Source: Macrocystis pyrifera (taxonomy: Eukaryota > Sar > Phaeophyceae > Laminariales > Laminariaceae). Taken from it: 64,000 nucleotides of DNA. The stretch spans positions 15,930,992 through 15,994,991 of the forward strand of contig JASSKH010000003.1 in the NCBI GenBank assembly GCA_031763025.1, written 5' to 3'. Made by a program: the position numbers and the translations under genes. The notes below the pieces were generated by a model, which saw only the letters and a program-made list of their open reading frames with translations, was not told the DNA's origin and searched no databases. Position 1 is the stretch's first letter, and the number at the start of each line of letters is the position of its first letter. This document shows, in pieces, positions 22,057 to 28,741 of this stretch.

Positions 22057-23907
22057 GCGGTCGCCCACAGCTGATCGTCGAGTTAGATCATTTGTGCGAA
22101 GTAAATAACCTTTACTCTGCACAAGGGAATTGATCGTGTCACGTAGTGTTCAAGGTAAGGCACCCAAGAGGCAGTTACATAGTACTCCCATTGCTGTCTC
22201 TGGAAGTGGCTACACCGGAAATTAAACTAACTCATTGAAGCTGTCATCCGTATGCAAGTCCGCCTCACAAGCGGTTCTTGGTAGGATGCAGCTCACACTT
22301 CATGCGACTCGCCGGACACCTCACGGCGCTTCGCGCTTGGTGCGAGCAACGTCTGCCTGGTCGGTGAAAACCCGACATGCTCCGTCCCGGCACAGTAGGG
22401 ATGCGAGGGTCTATGGTATACGACTACGGCCATGCATGAGATCGAGTACATCTCTCCTATCGAGTACACCCCCCCCCCCCCCCCCCCCCCCCCGCTAGCT
22501 ATATTATATACCTGCTATATATATTTTGGGTTGGTGTCGGTTGGCGACGACGCTGTAAAACATGCCTCTCACTGCGTGAGCTAGACAGCCAGGGTACCGT
22601 TTGTTTTTTTTTTTTTGGCGGTTGCCACGGCTGGCGGTCAAGTTCGATAATTTTTGTGCAGGGAGAACCTTTGCTCCGCACAAGGGGGATGGTCGTATCA
22701 CGTAGTGTGTATATGGTGTGGCACCCACGAGGCAGTTACATAGTAACCCCATTGCTGTCTCTGGAAGTGGCCACACCAATTAATTAAATCAATTCGTTGA
22801 TGCTGTCATCCATATGCAAGAAAATCCGCCTCTAAAGCGGTTCTTAGTAGGATGCAGCTCACCCTTCATGCGACTCGCCCAACACCTCACGACGCTTCGC
22901 GCTTGGCGCAAGCAATGTCTGCCTGGTCGGTGAAAACCCGACGTGCTCCGTCCCGGCATTGTAGGGATGCGAGGGTCTATGGTCATATGACTACGGCCAT
23001 GCACGACAATGGATACACCCCCCCCCCCCCCCCCCCCCGCTAGCGCAGTCGAGAAATTTTGGAAGGATGTAGGAGGAGACCAAGAAGAGATGCCGTTCAT
23101 AGAGAAGTTTTGGGCGGTATAATATATAACTAAAGAAAGAAGGGAAAAACTAGCGCTAGGAAATAAGGTGGAACAGGAGAAACTTTGAGATTTACGGGGG
23201 GTTAAGGGAAGAGATAGGAAGGATAACGTATTTGCACGGCCCAATGGACTTCGCGAACACGCTGAACCTGCGATTTCGTGAAGGGGACCTGGACCTGCCA
23301 GAAAGAAGAAAGAGGTATACCAGTAGCCGGGAGGAGGAAGGAGTAGGTGCACAGATGTGTGCCCTTGTGGCAAACTAGGAGTAGTCTATGTAATATATGG
23401 AAAATTACGTAGTGGGTGCCCAAACCTTTGAAATGCCTCTATTAGGAGTAGGAACGGTGCTCCGTCTCGAAAGGGATGTGTGGGCAATGGTCAAATGACT
23501 AAGGCAAGCAAAAAATGAGTACGCCCCCCCCCCCCCCCCCACCCCTCCCCCGTACCGTACCCTACCCTACCCTAAATTACCGTACCCTACTCTACCCTAC
23601 CATACCCCACGCTTGCTTGTGTGTTTGCCGGTGATAGGCGCGCGAGGACGAGGCGTTCGCACCCAACTGGAACAACGGGATGGGCGGGGTTAGTGGTCAT
23701 GCCTGCGTCAGCGGCATCGGTTGTGTCGGTAGTGTTGGTGGTGGGGAAGGGGGCGGGGAAGGGGCTAACCTGTCGTGGAACAACGAACTCCCAGATGAAC
23801 TGCTCACCGCGGCGGAGGTCGGGGCCGGGCGGCGGAGGTCTTCGGCCGACCCGGCCACCGTGGGAGATAGCGATCTACGGAGATACGGCTCGACCGGGCC
23901 GAAGTGA
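1664..23907 (+). CDS. AI-2E/TqsA/PerM-family membrane transporter, 13 exons
   Basis: Predicted 514-residue polytopic membrane protein of the AI-2E transporter superfamily, whose bacterial members export or exchange small molecules or ions; the substrate here is unknown. Exons: 1664-1824, 7967-8031, 8955-9079, 10132-10258, 11352-11440, 13121-13246, 14162-14226, 15245-15323, 18545-18707, 19196-19242, 20165-20272, 21231-21350, 23638-23907. Phases agree at all 12 junctions, and the sum is 1,545 bp including the TGA stop. Family landmarks lie in the expected order: a first membrane helix built from exons 1-3, PRWLAVILA (exon 4), FVPNLGP near residue 312, NLVEP near 356, and GIPGMILAVP near 386. 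The 40-residue N-terminus is Gly-rich, and the C-terminal exon adds an 89-residue polar Gly-rich tail. The weakest calls are the exon 2 acceptor and a possible 30-bp microexon between exons 6 and 7. The start is the first ATG in an open frame joining exon 2. Introns are full of MITEs, SINEs and a LINE. Confidence 0.9.
1962..2065. mobile_element. TA-MITE copy 3 (transporter intron 1)
   Basis: TTACGGGGAACCATAG ... CCCCCCTAA with TA flanks. Inserted in the reverse orientation relative to copies 1 and 2, judged by its central TATATAGGTTTTTATG. Confidence 0.82.
2557..2662. mobile_element. TA-MITE copy 4
   Basis: TTACGGGGGACCATAG ... GGTCCCCCGTAA, TA flanks; sits inside the older repeat described at 2490-2930. 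Confidence 0.85.
2742..2846. mobile_element. TA-MITE copy 5
   Basis: TTACGGGGGACCATAG at the left; right end degenerated to CGCTCCCTGCAA. TA flanks kept. Confidence 0.8.
3213..3600. repeat. 41-bp subterminal repeat array, left
   Basis: Tandem units of about 41 bp built on CGGTACGTTCGGT with palindromic GGTACCG steps. A nearly identical array lies at 4830-5190 in the same orientation. In hAT elements such subterminal repeats are transposase binding sites; that role is inference here. Confidence 0.8.
3682..3996 (+). pseudogene. hAT transposase C-terminal (dimerisation) remnant
   Basis: Open frame ending TAG at 3996. IGNLLTSDRSRADTYWVEMV followed by FLKANFD matches the hAT dimerisation region (aGNLLt..RsRl....e.l.FLK.N). 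The tail ends MSLEEDEN. No upstream catalytic region is present, so this is a truncated relic within the element. Confidence 0.75.
4000..4394. other. hAT internal spacer, no gene
   Basis: AT-richer sequence between the transposase relic and the tRNA-like unit. One minus-strand open frame (4082-4276) has no recognisable feature. Confidence 0.5.
4395..4471 (+). tRNA. tRNA-like Pol III unit or tRNA pseudogene
   Basis: Contains an A-box (TGGTCTAGTTGG) and a perfect B-box (GGTTCGAATCC) at tRNA spacing. The acceptor strands GTCGC/GCGAC pair, and a T-run (4477 on) could end Pol III transcription. A 7-nt anticodon loop TTCTGTA would give CTG (Gln). The acceptor has 5 of 7 pairs, and the T-stem and anticodon stem pair poorly, so it may be a decayed tRNA or tRNA-derived sequence. 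It lies inside the hAT element. Confidence 0.5.
4830..5190. repeat. 41-bp subterminal repeat array, right
   Basis: Direct copy of the left array: GGTACGTTCGGTACCATGTC and CCGAGAATTTCGG units repeat, with one GGCGGTATCGGTATGA unit. Ends in the right terminal repeat of the hAT element. Confidence 0.8.
5303..5514. mobile_element. TA-MITE copy 7, host of copy 8
   Basis: Outer MITE split at TTTTTAC|TA|ACAATATTTGG by the inner copy. With the inner copy removed the sequence is a normal family member. Confidence 0.88.
5372..5476. mobile_element. TA-MITE copy 8, nested in copy 7
   Basis: Complete 105-bp copy flanked by TA at 5370-5371 and 5477-5478. The empty site in the outer MITE holds a single TA, which proves a 2-bp TA target duplication for the family. 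Confidence 0.92.
5655..6306 (+). mobile_element. Full-length C-tailed SINE (S1) with its C-run target
   Basis: Starts after a C-run with TATATAGGTTGAGTTGGCG, continues with AAAACATGCCGCTCACTAC, a T-rich stretch, GGCGGT-type core, CATATGCAAGTCCGCCTC, GATACAGCTCACCCTT and ACTACGGCCATGCATGG, and ends in about 24 C. About 570 bp. No long ORF; I see no clear tRNA-type A/B boxes, so its head origin is unknown. Confidence 0.75.
6306..7300 (+). pseudogene. Non-LTR retrotransposon (LINE) 3' part, frameshifted
   Basis: Longest of the LINE fragments. An early frame reads EYAGEVWEGNAEFV and AAKKIIICSSTTSNAVLRAE, as in the region after the reverse-transcriptase core. A second frame (to 7291) reads [16 protein letters not shown] and LGDRWWTQAAK, like the Cys/His tail of non-LTR RT proteins, ending GQMTKARNK. 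Frameshifts and stops make it dead. The 3' end is AACAAATGAGTACCCCC. Confidence 0.75.
7301..7680 (+). mobile_element. 5'-truncated SINE (S2)
   Basis: Begins inside the SINE core (ATTTACTCCGCCCAAGGAG) directly after the C-run of the LINE copy, and ends GTCGAGTACACCCCC. Same strand as its neighbours. Confidence 0.72.
7676..7845 (+). mobile_element. Two tail-only LINE copies
   Basis: CTCCGTCTCCAAAGGGATGC ... AACAAATGAATACGCCCC (7676-7767) and CTCCGTCTCGAAAGAGGTGC ... AAAATGAGTACGCCCC (7768-7845). Both are only about 75 bp of LINE 3' end plus C-run, joined head to tail. Confidence 0.75.
8193..8277 (+). repeat. (GGGTT)n microsatellite
   Basis: About 85 bp of GGGTT units with a few GAGTT variants, in transporter intron 2. 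Likely a slippage array; not a telomere. Confidence 0.8.
8955..9079 (+). CDS. AI-2E transporter exon 3 (end of TM1-2, Cys-rich loop)
   Basis: Continues exon 2 with VFLMYLLQPMVNYL, which matches the family's conserved end of the first hairpin. It then encodes a basic cytoplasmic-type loop with six cysteines, including CDKC (residues 97-100) and CEGC (109-112). The acceptor is GGGTAG and the donor AAG|GTGCGT. Paired CxxC motifs here are not something I recall from bacterial members; zinc binding is a hypothesis. Confidence 0.85.
9215..9320. mobile_element. TA-MITE copy 9 (transporter intron 3)
   Basis: TTACGGCGGACCATAG ... GGTCCCCCGTAA, TA flanks; reverse orientation (TATATAGGTTTTTGTG). Confidence 0.85.
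9860..10131 (+). repeat. (TTTCG)n-rich pyrimidine tract before transporter exon 4
   Basis: Degenerate TTTCGTTTCGTT repeats run straight into the exon 4 acceptor (GTTTCGGCAG). It acts at least as the pyrimidine tract. Long open frames in this stretch are low-complexity artefacts. Confidence 0.7.
11874..12170 (+). repeat. GATCTA-rich dispersed repeat, copy 1
   Basis: Holds GTTGTGACAGGTTGTGCAGG, CAGTACAGATCCAACCCAGG and ATAGATCATGCAGG. Copies occur at 42424-42585 (+) and 47505-47755 (-). A (TCTA)n microsatellite starts it. Confidence 0.7.
13810..14053 (+). mobile_element. 5'-truncated SINE (S3)
   Basis: From GTCATCCATATGCAAGAAAG through GGGATGCAGCTCATCCTTCG to CATGAGTACCCCCC. Lies in transporter intron 6, just upstream of exon 7. 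Confidence 0.72.
14162..14226 (+). CDS. AI-2E transporter exon 7 with GC-AG intron donor
   Basis: A 65-bp exon encoding the membrane segment LQYFFLVAIFLVYLLI. The acceptor is CGTTCAG. The donor reads ATCAG|GCAAGC, a non-canonical GC donor. Phase 2 is completed by the T that opens exon 8 at 15245, giving a serine codon. Confidence 0.8.
14257..14411 (+). mobile_element. Chain of tail-only LINE and SINE copies
   Basis: C-run, LINE tail (TCGAAATAGATGCG ... AACAAATGAGTGC), C-run, SINE tail (CATACGACTACGGCCATGC ... GGGAGTAC), C-run. All the same strand, immediately after transporter exon 7. Confidence 0.75.
15150..15218. repeat. (CT)n microsatellite
   Basis: About 68 bp of CT just upstream of transporter exon 8, probably serving as pyrimidine tract for its acceptor (ATGTATAG). 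Confidence 0.85.
15904..15998. mobile_element. Small palindromic MITE copy 1
   Basis: Imperfect palindrome: CCCAGTCCCGTTTTGGGGAC, AATTTGACTGG, then GTCCTCACGACGGGACTGACTG. Related copies lie at 41081-41180, 45682-45911 (split), 55983-56065 and 60274-60371. Confidence 0.65.
16083..16187. mobile_element. TA-MITE copy 10
   Basis: TTGCAGGGGTCCATAG ... GGACCCCCGTAA, TA flanks; inside the first duplication unit. Confidence 0.85.
16509..16613. mobile_element. TA-MITE copy 11 (duplicate of copy 10)
   Basis: Shares the TTGCAGGGG variant of the left end with copy 10, which shows it arose by segmental duplication, not by transposition. Confidence 0.88.
17582..17686. mobile_element. TA-MITE copy 12 (transporter intron 8)
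   Basis: TTACGGGGGGCCATAG ... GGTCCCCCGTAA with TA flanks at 17580-17581 and 17687-17688. Confidence 0.87.
18545..18707 (+). CDS. AI-2E transporter exon 9 (family signature)
   Basis: The most diagnostic exon. It encodes one hydrophobic helix (LLVATVVAAMLWLLGV) and then the family signature FVLNFVPNLGPLVATCLP. Acceptor CATGACAG; donor CCCCG|GTGAGG, phase 1. Confidence 0.92.
18927..19031. mobile_element. TA-MITE copy 13 (transporter intron 9)
   Basis: CTACGGGGGTCCATAG ... GGACCCCCGTAA, TA flanks. Lies 165 bp before exon 10. Confidence 0.85.
20165..21350 (+). CDS. AI-2E transporter exons 11-12 (NLVEP and final helices)
   Basis: Exon 11 (20165-20272) encodes the conserved GNLVEPSLFG segment and the helix SPVVVLLSLTFWGSLW. 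Exon 12 (21231-21350) encodes GIPGMILAVPMVVITR and the start of the C-terminal cytoplasmic part. Both exons are phase 0 at both ends. The intron between is T- and G-rich and shows no other gene. Confidence 0.9.
21903..23540 (+). mobile_element. SINE-SINE-LINE head-to-tail chain
   Basis: In order: C-run (21903-21926), full SINE S4 (to 22493), full SINE S5 (to 23038), LINE 3' fragment (GCAGTCGAGAAATTTTGG to AAAAATGAGTACGCCCC, 23039-23540). Every junction is a C-run and all units are on the plus strand. S4 holds a 32-T run in mid-element, S5 a 13-T run at the same place. Fills most of transporter intron 12. Confidence 0.82.
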
Positions 23908-25657
23908 TGAAGCGAAACCATACGTAACATTCGGGTACCGCCGTTGTTGATAGGTTGGTTGTTTCCGTTTGCTGTGCTCTAGGTAACCACCGTTTTCGTC
24001 CACCCTTTTCCAGAATTGTGAGGAGCCTTTGCGGTTAGTAAGGAAAGCTTGGACGATCCTTGCGTTCTTTGCCGGAATTGCAAGGACTGTTTCGGTACGT
24101 ATTGAAAACAGTTAAGAGATTGTTATATTTTCGGGCAGAGTGGTACCTGGTACAGTACCCCGTATTGGCGAGATTTTTTTTTGGGGGGGCGGCTAGTTGG
24201 TGTGGCTTGCGAGTAGCTTGGGGCGTGCTTACATTGCAAGCTGTGGGTGGAGACGAGTGGTGGTGGTGGTAGCGGCGGCGGCAGGCAGACGATAACGACC
24301 TGTCTTGGTAGACGAAGAGCGTACGGTCGTTGAAAGAGCGTGCCTTTTTATTATTTCGTGTCTGCATCACGGCTGCGGGATTTTCGTTTTGTTTGTGCTG
24401 TTATTGTTGTTGTGAGTTGTTCGTATTGATAGTGAGATTTCGGGAGGTGGCGGTACTGCCGTAGTGGTGGTGTGGTGTGTTTGTTGGTGTGTTTCTGCTA
24501 AAGCAGGGGCCCCGCGATCCCCGGTGTTGGTCAACGTTGATTTGCGTCGCGTGAGGTAAAAGCCGACCTGCGCGCGTCGCAGTGGTTTATGTGCACACGG
24601 TTGATCTTACCGTGGCTCCGGGGGAGCGATCGCTCGACTATGTTGCCTCGGCCCGCCCGCTCCACCCTGTGCTGGCGGTCTCCCGAAAGTGTGTTTATTT
24701 TTTGTCGCCGGAAGTTTGTGTCCCCTGTAGATGCCCCGGGTGGTTACTCTTGAATTTTGTACCTGGTACGTATACATGTATGTGATTTCGATCTGGTCAC
24801 CAGGAGCGGTTTCTACGTCGTGGGGGTGACGATCATAGAGTTGTTTGCATGCGCGTTGTGCGTGATACTGATGTGTGTGGACCTCTTGGGTATTCGAGCT
24901 GCTTTTGTGTATTCGTTGCGGAGTCGAAGCCGAACCGTGTATGGAGATCAAGCTATTGCGGTAGTACTGCAGCAGCAGCAGAAGCAGTAGCGTGGTGGGG
25001 GTATAAATGCTTTGCTTTGCTGCATGTAGTTGCTACGGAGTCGAAGCCGAACAGTGTACGCATACGTAGATGAAGCGTGTCGGTAGGTAGCACAGCAGCA
25101 ACATCTGTCAATAGCGGAGTGCACCTGGCTGTCAAAATCATCCAAGTCTAATTTTCCAACAAGTTTTGTTTCCAAAATAGATGCGGATGTAGGTAGAAAA
25201 GGGGGGGGGGGGGGGGGGGGATGAAGCCTTTGAGGTGGCGAGAGTGAGGTGGGCTTTCGTTGGATGGAAATGTTGAGATGTAACGTTGCATGTTGAAAGT
25301 TGATGTTGACGCAAGCACCACAGGTGGAGGAACTAGGGCACAGGCCCTTCCGTCTTTCCAGAACAGTACCACCTGGTAGTAGCGTACCAGGTATAGTGCA
25401 GCGCCGCAGTAAACGAAACACTTCGTATATACCAGGCGTATACTAAAAAAGGAAATTGAATACAAAACTCAAATTCCAGCTCGACGCAAACGCAGTTAAA
25501 GTCCATTACCCGCCGATGTCTTTCTTTCTCTGTGCTCGGGGCACAACAAGGTGGCGAAGGAATTGACTGTCAACTTTGGATTTCTCCGCAGGCCCTGGGG
25601 CTTGGCGGCTGTGAAGTGTGAAGAGGATGATTTTTTTGGCGGAACCCACACCTGGTA
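23908..25657. other. Intergenic, no gene recognised
   Basis: 3' flank of the transporter gene. Contains simple repeats, a 20-G run (25201-25220) and five TACCWGGTA-type palindromes or close variants. Open frames lack family matches. Confidence 0.6.
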
Positions 25658-26161
25658 AGGCCACTTCTTATGCAGCCGGATTTGGAGTCAGCTAAAAAAA
25701 AGTCGCTTCAGTACGTTCGCATGAGCTTTTGCCCCGGAAATGTTGGAAATTGATCTTTCTCGCATCAGGATGTGTCCGACCTCTCTCCAAGATCTATCTG
25801 GGGGTGTTTCCCGCTTCTCCAGGCACCCAGATACAGGAAATTGCCGACCGCACTTTTTCGTTTCAACTCGGTCAAATACGATCCAAACGCCCAACCGGAT
25901 CGACAAAAACGTATTTTTCGATCCGATCCACGATCGCAATCATATTCACCTCAGTTGGATCGGAAAAGTGCGGACGGTGATTTCTTGCAACCGAGTCCCT
26001 CGAGAAGCGGGAAACACCCCCTGATAGATCTTGGAGAGAACTCCGACACATTCTGAGGCGAAAAAGACCAATTTTCACATTTCCGGGGCAAAAGCTCATG
26101 CGAACGTGCCGAAAGGGACTTTTTCAACTGACTTCAAATCCGACTGCACAAGAAGTGGCCT
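25658..26161. mobile_element. 504-bp foldback element
   Basis: Long imperfect inverted repeat: AGGCCACTTCTTATGCAG at the left pairs with CTGCACAAGAAGTGGCCT at the right. CGTTCGCATGAGCTTTTGCC (25714 on) has its exact complement near 26086-26105. Arms of about 230 bp meet near 25915. Symmetric open frames on both strands are a consequence of the palindrome. No target duplication was clear. Confidence 0.82.
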
Positions 26162-27309
26162 AAAAACGGCGCGAAAAAAGCGAACGGCAATGAGGACTGA
26201 GGACGCTACGATCCACGAGCCCTCCCTCAGAACTCCAACACTTGAATAATCCGCTTGCTGTTGTAATGTCTGGCACATGACTATTAATACAACAGCAGCA
26301 AGCAGTACGTGATGTTGTCCAGCATATATATGATACGTGCATTACTTTCGGAAACCGTAGACAACTGCAACCAAAACAACCAGCGCAGCTTGCACAACCG
26401 TCATTGTGCAGCAACGGCAGTGTTTGCTGCTCCAGCCTCTGTTAGTGTTGACAATGTGCTGTTGCCGTCCCTATTGCTGGCAGCCGTCGTTGCCGTTGTT
26501 TGCGTAAGACTGCGGGCACGAATCCCATTCTCTTTGCCTGCTTGTGACGTCTAAGTCTGTGCTCGACATGCCAGCGCGTAAACGTGTACTATCAAGACAC
26601 CGCCCGGGGGAACGGGGCAAAGACGAAACAAAACGAAGCCAACGAGATAGCGGTACTCGACCGTTCAAGCAAATGAAACAACTAATTGCGAAAGCTCCAC
26701 ATCAGTCCAACTCAGGCTGGCTGTTCTGCCTGCGGCACGGAAAACGCGCTTGCCCACGCACACTTCGGTCGGGCGGCGTGATCCTCGAACAAGCCCCATT
26801 TTGTTTTAGCTTTGAGCGTGGTGGTTGTCAATGCAGTGGTTCGTCCTCACCACCAAATTTGGCTCATAGGAACGCAGGGTTCTGCGAAGAATGCGCCCCA
26901 GTTGATTAGAATCCAGGGATTGAGATCCAGGCTTGTGCGAACTGCCGGATGTCGGATGTCGCGCTGAAAAGCCATTTTTCAATTTTGAAACAAATGGGGT
27001 CTCCTGATTGGCCAAATGCCTAATGGGTTTCCACACAATGGATGCTTTAGTGATGCTCAAATCCAGCTCTAATTGCCCCGCTAACTCGTCCACGCTCGTC
27101 CAGCTCGTCCTTTCCTCTGCCTGTCTCGCTTGTAGGCTGTGACCTGAAGAGCTTGGATCTCTCTAGGATCCAAGAATCAGCACAGACAGTGCATGTGGTA
27201 GATGTCGACGTGTAGAAAGAACAGTTAAATGTGAAGAATAAACGAGCACACCTCCACATCCAGCGGCGTGCGCAAGTTTAAGTTTATCAACCAACTCCTT
27301 CGCTGCAAC
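26162..27309. other. Intergenic, 5' flank of the MULE-like gene
   Basis: No recognised gene. It holds whatever promoter the MULE-like gene has; no TATA box or other element was evident. Confidence 0.5.
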
Positions 27310-27954
27310 ATGTCGAGGCAACTTGTTCCGCGAAGCACCTCCACTGCTGCTGCAAGCGAGGGCGAAAGTGCTTCGACCCCGGCCGCACCGTCCATCGAGG
27401 TGAAGCCCATCGTGAAGGGTGACACTTTCGCAAGCTCTGCCGACTTTAGAACGGCGTTTGAGCGCAATATGATCGTGGAGGGCAGACAGTGCCGAGCTGA
27501 CAAAAGAGTTTCTGGGGGCAGGACCAAGCTGTACAGGTGCACTGGAGCGGTCATCGTCCCAGGCGAGAAGGGGGCGTCGGGATGCCCAGTGCTCGTGCGC
27601 GGGTGTAAACACACCGACAACGAGTGGCATGTGACAGAGGTGGCGTTGGAGCACTGCAACTGCGTCGGCCAAGCTGAAGAGAAGAGGAAGAAGAAGCCTA
27701 GCCGGAGAGCTATGCGGGAAGAGGCTGGGGCGTTGATCAAGGCGAACAACAAGGTCACATCCCCGGCACTGGTCAAAACGCTGAAGGCAACTTGCGGAGT
27801 CGTCATTTCCGAGCGGACGGCGAACCGCATGAAATTTGACATCCTCGAGGGCGGCGGCGGCGGCGGCGACACGGTGAAAGAGGAGTTCGCGATGCTGGAC
27901 AGCTATCTCGTTACCCTCGCACGCGATAGCGCCGGCACCATCGTCGACTGCGAG
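27310..27954 (+). CDS. MULE-like gene exon 1 (DNA-binding region)
   Basis: Encodes 215 residues. After a Ser/Ala-rich start comes a module with Cys, Gly-Cys-Pro and a closing HCNC motif, as in the N-terminal DNA-binding domains of MuDR and FAR1 proteins. A basic EEKRKKKPSRR stretch follows, which could be a nuclear-localisation signal. It ends phase 0 at GAG|GTGAGT. The next intron is 8.7 kb. Confidence 0.8.
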
Positions 27955-28682
27955 GTGAGTAAGAGAGTTACACTGCTGTACATATCAATATTAATATTAA
28001 TAGTTATATTTTTGAATTTTTCATACCAGTACGTTTTTGAACATATCTCTTCGTACCAGCGCTTTTGGGCAAAACGCCGAGGAGTCGACACGGGAAGCCC
28101 AGCCGGACACATTGGTCGAGGTCTGGGCGCGATCCGTGCGCTCTGAAGCGCGTGGCGGGTGCTAAAAAAAAAAATCCCGGCGGGAGTGGATAAATCGGTT
28201 TCCCTGGTTTCAGTACGAGAGACCTTATTTAGTACGCACGTACCGGTATAATAATGTTTAATACTGCTTGTAGTTGTCTGTTTTCTTTCCGGCTTTTATG
28301 AGCTGTAAGCACACCATTCGGACATATGTTACGGTGGTAATCCAAGGATACGAGGGGTTTCCAGAAGTGGACACGGCGTGTAGGCAAAGGGGATAATGCG
28401 AATTGAACCCGGAGACTGTAGGGATGGGCACACCGACAAAAGGTAGGGCATTTTTCTTGATTACGACGCATTCCTATTGGTCAATACCTGATAATATAAG
28501 GGGTTTACCGAGCGAGATAGATTACGACTTTTGATTACGACGATTTATATTGGCCAAGAGGCCAAAATCACCCCGAAATCACCCCGAGGCTCGAATTCCG
28601 CTCACTGGACTGTCAAATTTCGTGTACGAGCGGCACCTTTCTCGCGGCGCCAACACATCATCAGCAGCAGAGCAGTAGCGGC

Positions 28683-28741
<59 letters not shown>

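Noticed and set aside
1664..23907. Bacterial contamination or gene fragment for the AI-2E homology
   Set aside because: The homology is split over 13 phased exons with eukaryotic splice sites and MITE-filled introns.
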